From: Brumimicrobium aurantiacum
GTDB lineage: Bacteria > Bacteroidota > Bacteroidia > Flavobacteriales_D > Crocinitomicaceae
Length of the DNA: 64,000 nucleotides
Assembly: GCF_003402975.1 (NCBI RefSeq)
Contig: NZ_QURB01000010.1
Span: 1 to 64,000, forward strand
Reading direction: 5' to 3'
Shown here: positions 7,757 through 16,793 of the stretch, in pieces
Layout of the letters: every line of letters starts with the position of its first letter
Position numbering within the stretch: the first letter of the stretch is position 1
Notes under the pieces: generated by a model
The model's input: only the letters and a program-made list of their open reading frames with translations
Told to the model about the DNA's origin: nothing
Database searches by the model: none
Made by a program: the position numbers and the translations under genes

Positions 7757-8725
7757 TTAAATAATTCCAATAGTTTCGGAATGAGAAATGGCTTTTGAAC
7801 TTCCTTTGAAATAGCACGTTTCAACATTGTTTTCTGAAATTTTATTTAAAGTTTCGGCTATTACTGAAGTTTTGGACCTTCCTGTTTGACGAATATACAC
7901 AGCTTTGACTCTTTCAGGAAACTCTTGTGTGATTTTATGATAAATAAAAGCATCTTTTTGTGAATCATCGCCTAACAAGACATATTGTATATTCGGATAG
8001 AACAAAAGTAAGTCTTTGATTTTATCAAATTTGTGATCATGACTTCCTCCACCTGATTTTAGGAAATCTAATAAGCCTGTTTTTACTTTTTTGAGTAACA
8101 TAATTCCCTTCGGAAGTTTTTGGATTTTCATGAATTCAGCAATAAAATCATATAAATTCCATTCACTACTCGAAACGTAAAAAAAAGAATTGAATGCCGT
8201 ATCGTCACTTTGACCAAATTTACTTAACGCTTGATAATGCGGTGTAACATCTTTAAAAACCTTCCGTTTATTGACGTTTTTAAATAACATGATATATAGT
8301 TTTTTAAAGATGTTGTCACTATGAGAAACTAAAAATGTATCATCAATGTCAGAGATAATTCCGAATTTACTTTCGAAAGGTTTTAGTACCTCTTCCTTAT
8401 TTATAATTCCAAAGTTATCTAACTTACATTCCACTTCATATTCGTGCCATCCACTGGTCAACATTGAGTCAAATGGAATTTCAAACTTAAAAAAGCCATC
8501 AGATCCAGTTAAGGTCGTTGTGCAAAGGTCATAAAACCGAAGAGTAACTTTTTGATTCTTTAAAGGCTTAATCCTGAACATGTGTAAAACAGAAAATGCA
8601 TGTCGAATTCCATTTCTATCCAACCTAAATTTATCAGGAGCCCAGGACTTAAAAGCATGACCATAAACAATTAATTTATTGTCATTTAGGTAACCTCTGT
8701 ATAATTTTAAATCGAATTTTGCCAT
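7757..8725 (-). CDS. App1-type phosphatidate phosphatase (DUF2183, HAD-like)
   Basis: The 322-residue protein carries the catalytic domain of App1-family phosphatidate phosphatases. The key site is FGIISDIDDT (DxDxT, about residues 122-131), followed by YVSSSEWNLYDF (about 175-186) and LLGDDSQKD (about 248-256), equivalent to the SxP/W and GD-SxxD blocks of the family. The N-terminal half (DLCTTTLTGSDGFFKFEIPF) looks like a beta-sandwich that could contact membrane lipid. The family dephosphorylates phosphatidic acid to diacylglycerol. A diacylglycerol-kinase-like gene starts divergently 50 bases away, so the pair may interconvert phosphatidic acid and diacylglycerol; this functional link is inference from position and family. 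Confidence 0.82.
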   Translation of the reverse strand: MAKFDLKLYRGYLNDNKLIVYGHAFKSWAPDKFRLDRNGIRHAFSVLHMFRIKPLKNQKVTLRFYDLCTTTLTGSDGFFKFEIPFDSMLTSGWHEYEVECKLDNFGIINKEEVLKPFESKFGIISDIDDTFLVSHSDNIFKKLYIMLFKNVNKRKVFKDVTPHYQALSKFGQSDDTAFNSFFYVSSSEWNLYDFIAEFMKIQKLPKGIMLLKKVKTGLLDFLKSGGGSHDHKFDKIKDLLLFYPNIQYVLLGDDSQKDAFIYHKITQEFPERVKAVYIRQTGRSKTSVIAETLNKISENNVETCYFKGSSKAISHSETIGII

Positions 8726-8775
8726 AAAAAGTATTCTCTTGCTATTAAAATATCTAAATTTATTGGAATAATAGG

Positions 8776-9663
8776 ATGAAAATGAAAGAAATCAAGAAAG
8801 TGTTATTTGTAGTTAATCCCATTTCTGGAGATGTCGATAAAAATGAATTATTAGAATTTATTGAAAACGAATTAAAACAACAAGATATTGCACTTGAAAT
8901 TTATAAAACGAATGGTGAAAATGATATATCTAATATCAAATCTATAGTTGAGCAAAGTCAATTTGATCGTGTTTTTGTTGCAGGAGGAGATGGTACAATC
9001 AAAATGGTATCTGAAGCTTTATTAAGCACTAACGTTCCAATGGTACTTTTCCCTGCAGGTTCTGCAAACGGTTTCGCTTTAAATTTTGATATTCCAGAAA
9101 ATAAAGAAGCTCAACTTGATGTGGCTTTATTTGGAAATATTATTGAGGTAGATTTAATCAAAATAAATGAACATTACAGTTTACATTTGGCTGATTTTGG
9201 AGTAAATGCCGACCTAATCAAAAACTATGACAATGCTACCTTAAGAGGGAAGGCAGGTTATTTATTACAAACCATTCCAACATTAATGAAGAGTAATCAT
9301 CCTTATGAATTTGAAATTTCATCGAATGGAGAGCGTTTTGTTCTTGAAGCCAGTGTTCTTTCAATTGCGAATTGCCAGAAATATGGAACCGGAGCTTGTA
9401 TCAACCCAGAAGGAAAGTCAAATGATGGAAAGTTTGAAATTATAGGATTTAAGAATTTAAACCTCATTGAAATTGTAAAAACTTTTACCAATCAAACAAC
9501 GCTAAATCCAGAATTTGCAACTTCGACCTCTACAACCTCAGCTAAAGTAAATTGTAAATCACCTGTACCTTTTCAGATAGATGGTGAATACATTGGAGAA
9601 TTAGAAAATATCGAGGTTTCCATCTTGCACAAAGCCATTCAATTGTGCATTGCGTCGAATTAA
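8776..9663 (+). CDS. Diacylglycerol kinase-like lipid kinase (YegS/DgkB family)
   Basis: The 295-residue protein has the DAGK catalytic fold. It starts with VLFVVNPISG (residues 9-18), has the nucleotide-binding VAGGDGTIKMVSEAL (about 73-87) and VLFPAGSANGFALNF (about 96-110), and a C-terminal beta-rich domain ending PFQIDGEYIGELENIEV. It phosphorylates a lipid hydroxyl, with diacylglycerol or a related lipid as probable substrate. Length and order match the YegS/BmrU/DgkB group. It has no membrane segment. The start at 8776 is followed two codons later by another ATG. It is transcribed away from the App1-type phosphatase. Confidence 0.88.
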   Translation: MKMKEIKKVLFVVNPISGDVDKNELLEFIENELKQQDIALEIYKTNGENDISNIKSIVEQSQFDRVFVAGGDGTIKMVSEALLSTNVPMVLFPAGSANGFALNFDIPENKEAQLDVALFGNIIEVDLIKINEHYSLHLADFGVNADLIKNYDNATLRGKAGYLLQTIPTLMKSNHPYEFEISSNGERFVLEASVLSIANCQKYGTGACINPEGKSNDGKFEIIGFKNLNLIEIVKTFTNQTTLNPEFATSTSTTSAKVNCKSPVPFQIDGEYIGELENIEVSILHKAIQLCIASN

Positions 9664-9697
9664 GTATTGCTCATGAAAAGAAAAATGAGTTTACTTA
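9661..9697. terminator. Nested inverted repeat between two convergent genes
   Basis: TAAGTA (9661-9666) pairs with TACTTA (9692-9697), and CTCAT (9670-9674) with ATGAG (9685-9689). It lies between the lipid kinase stop and the convergent small membrane protein, where a bidirectional terminator is expected. The T runs are weak. Confidence 0.4.
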
Positions 9698-9699
9698 AT

Positions 9700-9996
9700 T
9701 TATTTCCGCATCTTATTTGTAATTCTTTTCGCAAAAAACAAACCTAGAACACCACCTAAAAAAGACACTAAAAAATTAATCCCGAGCAATAAAAAATTAA
9801 TTTCACCTGATGCTAATATTGAAACAGGATCAAAACCTAATCGCCCAAAACTTTTTATTAGTAGAATTCCACCAAAAATACCTACGAGTGTATTGCCAGT
9901 GAAACCCATCGAATATTCTTTCTTGATGAATGCTAAGAAATGAGCACCAAACAAGCCAACAAATATGCTGATCATCGAAATTAAGGTGTGCGTCAT
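9700..9996 (-). CDS. Small membrane protein downstream of cydAB
   Basis: The 98-residue protein has about three hydrophobic segments (residues 4-24, 35-50 and 65-90) with a glycine-rich middle (GFTGNTLVGIFGGILL) and a basic tail (KRITNKMRK). It starts ten bases after cydB and is in the same direction, so it is probably in the cyd operon. It is too long and has too many membrane segments to be CydX. It somewhat resembles the glycine-rich transglycosylase-associated (YeaQ/GlsB) proteins, but I cannot assign it. A role in assembling or stabilising the bd oxidase is possible but unsupported beyond position. Confidence 0.6.
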   Translation of the reverse strand: MTHTLISMISIFVGLFGAHFLAFIKKEYSMGFTGNTLVGIFGGILLIKSFGRLGFDPVSILASGEINFLLLGINFLVSFLGGVLGLFFAKRITNKMRK

Positions 9997-10006
9997 AATC
10001 TACTTT

Positions 10007-11083
10007 TTAGTGTTCGCCATAGCCAACATCATCCATTTTTCCACTGAAAACCCTATATTGAACAAACATATATACTGCAACTAAAATTATAGCAATAATA
10101 AACCAATATACTCCAACTGATAATCCATATTCAGCGGTTGATGTATTGTAAATATCTAAAGAAGGAACAACATCGTTTGTTGAAGGCAAAACTTTTGGAA
10201 AAATTGAGGCTACAGTTGAGGTTAATCCACCAAATAGAAACAATGATGAAAATAAGAATCCTGTTCCGTCTTTTTTGAATTGCTTTACTTTAAACATTCC
10301 GAATAATCCAACCAAACAAATAATAGGGAAAATAAACATCCACGGATTTTCAATAAAATTGTGAAAAGGATCTGGTTCTATTATGTGCCAAACTGAAAGC
10401 GAAGTAATGACTAAAATTAAGAGTACGATATTTAAATTAAACACCGTTTTTTTCAATTTAGGATTCAATTCGGAGTTTGTTTTAAAAATAATCCAATTTG
10501 CTCCATGAATCATTAATGCAACAACACTTACAATTCCCAAAAACAAAGTAAACCAATCAATAACACCTAAATGTTCGGCTTGAGGACTAAAAGTAGAATT
10601 CCAAAGAGGAAGAATAAAATAAGCATCTTCATAGACTGCTACTCCATCGGTAACCATACCAAGGTTTACACCTCTGATTACATTGCCCAGCGCTACACCA
10701 AAGAATAAGGCCAAAAGCAAACTCGATATCCCAAAGGCTTTATCCCAAATGGATTCCCATATTTTATTGTGAATTTGTCCACGTAACTCAAGTCCAATTG
10801 CTCTAAATATTAAAAGCCACAAAATCATGATTAATGGTAAATAGAAACCACTAAATGAAATAGCGTAAAGTGTCGGAAATGCAAAGAACAAAATTCCACC
10901 TCCAGCAATTAACCATACCTCATTGGCATCCCAAAATGGACCAATTGATTTGGTGATTAAAACCTTATCTTTTTCTTTTTTAGCAAAAAACAAATGAATA
11001 ATTCCTGCACCAAAATCATAACCATCTAGAATAACGTAGACAGTTAGAATAGTCATTAAAACGATGTACCAAAAGATTTCCAT
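10007..11083 (-). CDS. cydB: Cytochrome bd oxidase subunit II
   Basis: The 358-residue polytopic protein begins MEIFWYIVLMTILTVYVILDGYDFGAGI, the family's N-terminal signature (LDGYDFG at residues 19-25), followed by GPFWDANEVWLIAGGGILFFAFP (about 48-70). About eight or nine membrane helices follow. CydB packs against CydA in the quinol:O2 oxidoreductase, which reduces oxygen with high affinity and does not pump protons. It starts two bases after the cydA stop, so the two are co-translated. Length and motifs are normal. Confidence 0.95.
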   Translation of the reverse strand: MEIFWYIVLMTILTVYVILDGYDFGAGIIHLFFAKKEKDKVLITKSIGPFWDANEVWLIAGGGILFFAFPTLYAISFSGFYLPLIMILWLLIFRAIGLELRGQIHNKIWESIWDKAFGISSLLLALFFGVALGNVIRGVNLGMVTDGVAVYEDAYFILPLWNSTFSPQAEHLGVIDWFTLFLGIVSVVALMIHGANWIIFKTNSELNPKLKKTVFNLNIVLLILVITSLSVWHIIEPDPFHNFIENPWMFIFPIICLVGLFGMFKVKQFKKDGTGFLFSSLFLFGGLTSTVASIFPKVLPSTNDVVPSLDIYNTSTAEYGLSVGVYWFIIAIILVAVYMFVQYRVFSGKMDDVGYGEH

Positions 11084-11085
11084 AA

Positions 11086-12420
11086 TTAATCAATTTTTGA
11101 AGTTTCAGGGCCTTTATTTATGATTTTACCTGCAAGCAATAAGAACAATAATCCGAGTAAAAAGTATAAACCTACAAATCCGAGTAAAGTAAAGAGTGTA
11201 TTCCCAGAAGAAACAGTAGGAGAAATTCCATCCACTGTTCGTAGTAAATCATAAACTAACCAAGGTTGTCTACCCAATTCGGCAGTGTACCATCCAGCAG
11301 TGTTAGCGATGTATGGAAATGGGATCATAAAAAGTAAGGCCCATAAAATCCATTTTGTTTGATAGAGTTTCTTTCTAAATAATTGAATTGTTGCCAAAAT
11401 CATCAGTCCAATAAAAACAGTTCCCAATCCAACCATAATATGATAAGAGTAATATAAACCTGGAACATTTGTAGGGTGTACACTTTCATCAAATTCATTT
11501 AAACCTTTGATTTCAGCATCCCATCTTTGGTAGGTAAGGAAGCTCAATACATTTGGAACAGCAATTTTATTATCGAGTCGTTTATTTTCCATATCAGGTT
11601 GACCAATTAAAACAATTTCAGCACCACCTTCTTCTGTTTCGAAAATCCCTTCCATTCCTGCAAAGGCAGCTGGTTGATATTTTGCAACATTCTTCGCGGC
11701 CAAATCACCAGTTGGAAAAGCTACAAGAATACTCGAAATTAAACCGAAAATAACGCCTGTTTTAAGGAATAACTTTCCGAATGCTACATTTTTTTTACTC
11801 AAAATATAAAAAGCTCCAATTCCCGCTACAATAAAGGATGAAGTAATGACAGACCCCATTTGATTATGAAGAAACGCAGGTATTAACCACGGATTTGAAA
11901 ACAAATCTCCAAAATTATTTAAAACATATCGACCATTTTCTAAAATTTCATATCCTACAGGATGTTGCATCCATGAATGGGTTGCGATAATTAAATACCC
12001 ACTGGCCCATGAACCTAAAAACACTAGAAAACCAGTAAGAAAATGTAATTTTTGACCGAGTAGTTTTTCTCCAAAGAGAAATAAACCTAAAAAGGAAGAT
12101 TCAAGGAAAAAGGAAAACATTCCTTCCATAGCGAGGGTTTGCCCGATAATTCCACCGGTTAGTTCAGAGAATTTTGCCCAATTTGTACCAAATTGAAATT
12201 CCATTGGTATTCCAGTAACTACTCCCATAGCAAAATTTAAGGCAAATATTTTCATCCAAAACTTTGCTGCATCATTGAACATACTTTCATTAGTTCGAAG
12301 AAATTTCCACTTAAAATATACAATCATAAGGGAGAGTCCCATTGTTAGTTGTGGGAATAAATAATGAAAGGTAATTGTGAATGCAAATTGCAATCTATCA
12401 TAAAATATCATGTCTTCCAT
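11086..12420 (-). CDS. cydA: Cytochrome bd oxidase subunit I
   Basis: The 444-residue protein has the family's key sites: H19 in ITFHYLFPQLTMGLSL (axial ligand of a b heme), MEGMFSFFLESSFLGLFLFGEK (about 98-119, with the glutamates of the proton path), FLHNQMGSVITSS (about 183-195, the second heme-ligating His) and GRQPW near the C-terminus. The periplasmic Q-loop is short, so this is the short-loop type found in many Bacteroidota and Firmicutes. It is first in the operon cydA-cydB-small membrane protein. A promoter TTTG-N18-TAACTTTA lies on the minus strand upstream. Confidence 0.95.
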   Translation of the reverse strand: MEDMIFYDRLQFAFTITFHYLFPQLTMGLSLMIVYFKWKFLRTNESMFNDAAKFWMKIFALNFAMGVVTGIPMEFQFGTNWAKFSELTGGIIGQTLAMEGMFSFFLESSFLGLFLFGEKLLGQKLHFLTGFLVFLGSWASGYLIIATHSWMQHPVGYEILENGRYVLNNFGDLFSNPWLIPAFLHNQMGSVITSSFIVAGIGAFYILSKKNVAFGKLFLKTGVIFGLISSILVAFPTGDLAAKNVAKYQPAAFAGMEGIFETEEGGAEIVLIGQPDMENKRLDNKIAVPNVLSFLTYQRWDAEIKGLNEFDESVHPTNVPGLYYSYHIMVGLGTVFIGLMILATIQLFRKKLYQTKWILWALLFMIPFPYIANTAGWYTAELGRQPWLVYDLLRTVDGISPTVSSGNTLFTLLGFVGLYFLLGLLFLLLAGKIINKGPETSKID

Positions 12421-12446
12421 TGGACAATACTTTTAAGTTTATCTTA

Positions 12447-12476
12447 TAAAGTTACGCCTAGAATTGATATTTCAAA
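12447..12476 (-). promoter_or_regulatory. Promoter of the cydAB operon
   Basis: On the minus strand TTTG (12476-12473) and TAACTTTA (12454-12447, one mismatch to TAnnTTTG) are 18 bases apart, a good Bacteroidota spacing. Just upstream, an imperfect dyad GTGAC-TTTT-GTTAC at about 12477-12490 (plus-strand sense) could bind a redox regulator; that part is speculative. Confidence 0.5.
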
Positions 12477-12547
12477 GTGACTTTTGTTACTTTTTATCAC
12501 AATTTATCTAATTTAAAATATGTTTAGATTGCATAGGTGAAATTAGT

Positions 12548-14503
12548 TTATGTTTTAATTATTTTCTCAATAAACTGTTCATTATTGTAGTTGTATTTTA
12601 AAAGGTATATTCCATTTTGATTCGGAAGCTGTAACCATCTTGAACTTGTTACTATCTCTTGCTTGATTGGTTGTCCAAGTAAATTATAAATTTGAACTTC
12701 TACATGATTTACATTTGAATTTAACGCTAAGTAAACATCATCACTTGTTGGATTGGGATAAATTTGGATGATTTTCTCATCATTACAGTTGGAAGTTATT
12801 GTTTCGAGTACCTTTTTCTTTCCGTCAAAATCAGTTTGCGAAAGTCTATAGTATGTAGTGCCAAAATTCTTAGTTTCATCAACAATACTATAATGGGTTT
12901 CTGAACTAGTGTTTCCTTTACCTTCAATTTTCTTAATTACATCATAAGTATTTCCTTCTGTGGATTTCTCAACTGTAAAGTAATCATTATTACTTTCAGA
13001 AGCCGTTGTCCACTCAATGATTGTTCTCCCTTTTATACAGTTATAATTAAAATCCGTTAATTTAACAGGTAATGGTGTCATTCCACTTACTGATCCGATT
13101 GTGAAATATTTAGTTGCATTGACTGGGATGTGATTGGTATTTATATCTTTTAAGGTAATAATTCCTGCCGAATAATTAATGGTTAATCCGGACGAGCCTC
13201 CACTGGCAAAAGATTGTGTACCACCATTTGAGAAATCACCATCATCATCAATAAGGAGCCTTAAATCTAAGGGGTTTATATTTGATAAGTTTGCTGAAGA
13301 AGGAAGTTTAATATCAATATGAAATTTGGTTATCATATTCGTATTTTTAATTTTCCAATTACGTTCGATCATTGAATATAATCCTGATCCGGTGGGTAAA
13401 TTAGATGCTGAATTAATTGTTGCACTTTGTGGATTGTTATTGTGAGCAAGTACAATAAAAGATTTGTCGTTAATAAAGTTTCCCGTATTTGACTTATTGG
13501 TTAGTTGAAGCGAATTGAGATAGACCCTAATACTGTCATCCAATGAATGTGATTGTTTCTGAAGCAAATCTGAGTTAGAATCTTTACCAATTCCTATTAT
13601 ATCATTTGGATGTGTAGAACTTCCTTCCCATATAACAGTTCCATTTGAGGATAAGTAATCAAAACTAGAATGCAAGGTAACACCATATTTTATGGCAAGA
13701 TAAGATTCAACTTTATTTCGTTCATATTTGCTTAAGAATTTTGAAAAAGTGATTACTTCTGCAATAGATCCTTCGAATTTAGCATTATCTGTGATTTCAC
13801 CAATACTAAAATTACCATCATAATTATAACTACTTGAAATTTGACCTATATTGAGAAGTCTTCCTCCAGTACCATTACCTGACCCATAATAACCGTTCCA
13901 TCCAGCAATTCCAAAAATATCACCAATTGTACCATAATTATTTCCAGTTTTGGTAGTTTTAAATTGTATTGTTCTAATATCAGGTTTGCTTCCAAGTGAA
14001 TTGTAGTTACCTGTAAAATAGCTTGTAGCCCCAGATGGAGGATTGTTTAATGTTCCAGAAGAATAGTAATAAGAGTTCTCCTTTGTAAATGCAACATATT
14101 CTCGACCTGATGTTCTAATATCTGCGTAATATCCACATAAACCTGAATTGTTTGAAGTTTCAGTTCTAGCAATAACGATCATTGTACCTTCATAATTTCC
14201 GAATATTTCTTGGGCGTGATTAACACTTCTCGTGAATCCTCCTGAGCCATCAAAATTAAATGTTGTATTATAATTCCAATTGGAGTTGCTATGACTATAG
14301 GTAACATTTGAGGGAGAATATATTCCTAATGCGGTAACACCACCAGATACTGAGTTATACCAAAAAACTTGAGAAGGATTATATGTTCCAGCATTAAACC
14401 AATTTTTAAGTCCAGAGACCCCACCAGGAGATTGTGCGTAATGATAAAATGGGAAAGTTAATAAAAGAAAAAAATATAGTACTTTTGCATTTTGTTTTAT
14501 CAT
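12548..14503 (-). CDS. Secreted LamG-like protein with T9SS sorting domain
   Basis: The 651-residue protein has an N-terminal signal peptide (KVLYFFLLLTFPFYHYAQ). A concanavalin/LamG-like region (about residues 30-275) includes FSIGEITDNAKFEGSIAEVITFSKFLSKYERNKVESYLAIKYG, the pattern at the end of such domains in Bacteroidota. A DUF8202-like segment follows (about 280-475, with ERNWKI). Residues around 480-575 contain PLPVKLTDF...TIIEWTTASESNNDYFTVEKS. A T9SS type A sorting domain closes the protein (IIQIYPNPTSDDVYLAL, then GIYLLKYNYNNEQFIEKIIK). It should be exported to the cell surface; ligand unknown. It is monocistronic, convergent with nothing close. Confidence 0.82.
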   Translation of the reverse strand: MIKQNAKVLYFFLLLTFPFYHYAQSPGGVSGLKNWFNAGTYNPSQVFWYNSVSGGVTALGIYSPSNVTYSHSNSNWNYNTTFNFDGSGGFTRSVNHAQEIFGNYEGTMIVIARTETSNNSGLCGYYADIRTSGREYVAFTKENSYYYSSGTLNNPPSGATSYFTGNYNSLGSKPDIRTIQFKTTKTGNNYGTIGDIFGIAGWNGYYGSGNGTGGRLLNIGQISSSYNYDGNFSIGEITDNAKFEGSIAEVITFSKFLSKYERNKVESYLAIKYGVTLHSSFDYLSSNGTVIWEGSSTHPNDIIGIGKDSNSDLLQKQSHSLDDSIRVYLNSLQLTNKSNTGNFINDKSFIVLAHNNNPQSATINSASNLPTGSGLYSMIERNWKIKNTNMITKFHIDIKLPSSANLSNINPLDLRLLIDDDGDFSNGGTQSFASGGSSGLTINYSAGIITLKDINTNHIPVNATKYFTIGSVSGMTPLPVKLTDFNYNCIKGRTIIEWTTASESNNDYFTVEKSTEGNTYDVIKKIEGKGNTSSETHYSIVDETKNFGTTYYRLSQTDFDGKKKVLETITSNCNDEKIIQIYPNPTSDDVYLALNSNVNHVEVQIYNLLGQPIKQEIVTSSRWLQLPNQNGIYLLKYNYNNEQFIEKIIKT

Positions 14504-14676
14504 AAATGTAGTTTTGATTAAACATAAGTCAATAAGTGATTATATTGGTTGCTAGTAAGTTAGGTATAAAAATTGTATAGAACAAATAAATCAGCATTTA
14601 AGTGACAAAAAACATCAATAGAAATCTTAAGTCCTTAATAATTTAAGATATTTGTATTCTTAAAAAATAGAATAAA

Positions 14677-15141
14677 ATGAAGTATACGCGTCTCCCATTA
14701 CAAGACTTAAAAGATCTAGAAAAAGAATTTATTGACTTTTTGGCTGTCAATGGAATTCCTGCTGATGAATGGGTTAAACTAAAGGAAAACGATATTGATA
14801 AAGTCGAAGGAATTATTGACCAGTTCAGTGATGTAATTTGGGAAGGTGTATTACGTAAAACTGAAATGGTTGAGCACCGAAGAAAGGATAAGTTGACGAT
14901 TTGTAAAGTGGAGGAAAATCAATTAATTACTTTATTGATTAAAAATATTGATGACTCACTTGACATGACAAATACCAATGACCTTGAAAAGATTCTTTCA
15001 TCAGAAGATAATTATGAAGTAGTTGCTCAGAAAACAAAAATTGAAACTCCTAAACCGGAACAATTATTTGAATTATTGAAAGTAGGTTTTTATATTGTAA
15101 AAGATGAAAGATACGCTAAGCTTTTAGAAAAACATATTTAA
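14677..15141 (+). CDS. DUF6495-like protein of unknown function
   Basis: The 154-residue soluble protein starts MKYTRLPLQDLKDLEKEFIDFLAVNGI and contains FSDVIWEGVLRKTEMVEHR (about residues 50-68), which I associate with a Flavobacteriales-specific family (DUF6495). No catalytic motif is evident; it is acidic and probably cytoplasmic. Its stop overlaps by four bases the stop of the convergent LRR gene. The function is unknown. The 172-base gap upstream holds a weak promoter-like GATATTTG at about 14646-14653. Confidence 0.7.
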   Translation: MKYTRLPLQDLKDLEKEFIDFLAVNGIPADEWVKLKENDIDKVEGIIDQFSDVIWEGVLRKTEMVEHRRKDKLTICKVEENQLITLLIKNIDDSLDMTNTNDLEKILSSEDNYEVVAQKTKIETPKPEQLFELLKVGFYIVKDERYAKLLEKHI

Positions 15142-15725
15142 TCAAGACAACTGCACGGCTTGTCAAAATAGATTTTAGTATTCGGAAAGTTATTGGTCCA
15201 CTGCTTAACAAATGTAGTTGAGAAAGTTGTTCCTCGAAAATCGATGTGCTCTAATTGTTGTAATTCTGCAAAAGCGTCATCAATTGTTGTAAATCTATTG
15301 TCCCAAACATCTAGGTATTTTAATTGCTTTAGGTTTTTTATTCCTGCAGGAATACTTCCTATTTCATTTCTACTCAAATCTAAATACACCAATTCAGATA
15401 AATGAAATACTTGTGGTGGAAAAAATGTAAAGCTGTTCTTATTAAGGTATAAAAACTGTAAATCTTTAAAAGAAGTAAAAAATTGTGGCAATTCTTCCAG
15501 CTTATTTTTCGTCAATTTCAACCCTTTGAGTGCTGTGAATTTTTGGAGTTCTTGAGGCAATGATTCTAACCCTTCTTTTTCAAGATCAATCGCAAATACA
15601 GTATCAGGAGAAGCATTTTTCACTTCTTCCATACTATAGTAATGCAGATTGTCTGTGGGAATTTGTCCGAAGACAGTACTACCAATTAAAATCGTTAATC
15701 CAATTGCGAAGACATTTTTCATCAT
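15138..15725 (-). CDS. Secreted leucine-rich repeat protein
   Basis: The 195-residue protein has a signal peptide (MKNVFAIGLTILIGSTVFGQ) followed by about five leucine-rich repeats of 23 residues (LESLPQELQKFTALKGLKL, LEELPQFFTSFKDLQFLYL and so on, residues 55-165). The C-terminus ends with two Cys (PCSCLD). LRR surfaces bind proteins. The start lies inside the 3' end of ribF, an overlap of 47 bases in another frame, so translation may be coupled to ribF. A second ATG is one codon downstream. Confidence 0.75.
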   Translation of the reverse strand: MMKNVFAIGLTILIGSTVFGQIPTDNLHYYSMEEVKNASPDTVFAIDLEKEGLESLPQELQKFTALKGLKLTKNKLEELPQFFTSFKDLQFLYLNKNSFTFFPPQVFHLSELVYLDLSRNEIGSIPAGIKNLKQLKYLDVWDNRFTTIDDAFAELQQLEHIDFRGTTFSTTFVKQWTNNFPNTKIYFDKPCSCLD

Positions 15726-16623
15726 TTTTCATTTCAGTTTTTAATTCTTCAATGGTGTTGAACTTTTTTTCGTCCCTTAAACGTTTTAGCATTTTAAGCT
15801 GAAGCTTTGATCCATATAGGTCGCCTTCGAAATCAAGAATGTAAACTTCTATGGTTGTTTTTCCCGAATCATCAACAGTAGGACGTTCTCCAATATTAAC
15901 CAATCCAAAATGAGAATTACCATTTTCTAGAATTACACGGGTGGCATAAACTCCATTTTTAGGAATCGACTTAATTTCATTTTCAACATCTATATTCGCT
16001 GTTGGAAATCCTAATTTCGTTCCCAGCTGCTCTCCACGAACAACTTTACCATTAATTTGAAACTCTTCACCTAAGTAGGTGTTTGCTAATTCTATATCCC
16101 CTTCCTTTAAGGCTTTTCTAATTTTCGTAGAACTAACATTAACTTCATCAATATCCTTTGCTCCAATTTCAATAACTTCAAAGTCATAAACTGGGGCAAG
16201 GTCCTTTAATAATTCAATGCTTCCTTCTCTGTTTTTTCCGAATTGATGATCGTAACCAATTACAATCGTTTTTATATTCAATTGATTAATAAGGAAGTCA
16301 CGAACAAATTCTATGGCTGTTAATCTTGAAAATTCTTTTGTAAAAGGATGAACAATAATGTTTTTTAACCCCATTCTTTCCAGTTTATCCAACTTTTCCT
16401 CCTGCGTTTGAATCAATTTTAATCCATGTGCATCTGGAAATAAAACCATACGTGGGTGAGGATAGAAGGTAAACAACACTGATTCACCTCCATTTTTGGC
16501 AGCAACCTCGTTCAGTTGTTTAATAATTTTCTGGTGACCTAAATGAACTCCATCAAATGTTCCTATAGTAAGCACAGGATGTGGAATTTTAGACATTTTG
16601 TTAAATCCTTGAAAAACTTTCAC
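15679..16623 (-). CDS. ribF: Bifunctional riboflavin kinase / FAD synthetase
   Basis: The 314-residue protein has the two-domain RibF structure. The N-terminal FAD synthetase part has TIGTFDGVHLGHQKII (about residues 20-35) with the nucleotidyl-transferase GxFDGVHxGH motif, and IGYDHQFGKNREGS (about 121-134). The C-terminal flavokinase part has GKVVRGEQLGTKLGFPTANI (about 192-211) and NIGERPTVDDSGKTTIEVYILDF (about 247-269). It converts riboflavin to FMN and then FAD. It lies upstream of, and overlaps, the LRR gene. Length is normal. Confidence 0.96.
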   Translation of the reverse strand: MKVFQGFNKMSKIPHPVLTIGTFDGVHLGHQKIIKQLNEVAAKNGGESVLFTFYPHPRMVLFPDAHGLKLIQTQEEKLDKLERMGLKNIIVHPFTKEFSRLTAIEFVRDFLINQLNIKTIVIGYDHQFGKNREGSIELLKDLAPVYDFEVIEIGAKDIDEVNVSSTKIRKALKEGDIELANTYLGEEFQINGKVVRGEQLGTKLGFPTANIDVENEIKSIPKNGVYATRVILENGNSHFGLVNIGERPTVDDSGKTTIEVYILDFEGDLYGSKLQLKMLKRLRDEKKFNTIEELKTEMKNDEKCLRNWINDFNW

Positions 16624-16793
16624 TTATTTAAATCTTTTTTTCAAAGATAAAGAATTCTTAGTGTTGTGTCGTGGTTTTATGAATTTTCAAGATAAAAATT
16701 ACAAATCTTAGTTTAGTATGCTTGCATAATAAAGATATTCATTTTATATTTACCCTACCTAAAAATTAAATGCAATTATAAAACAAGAATATT

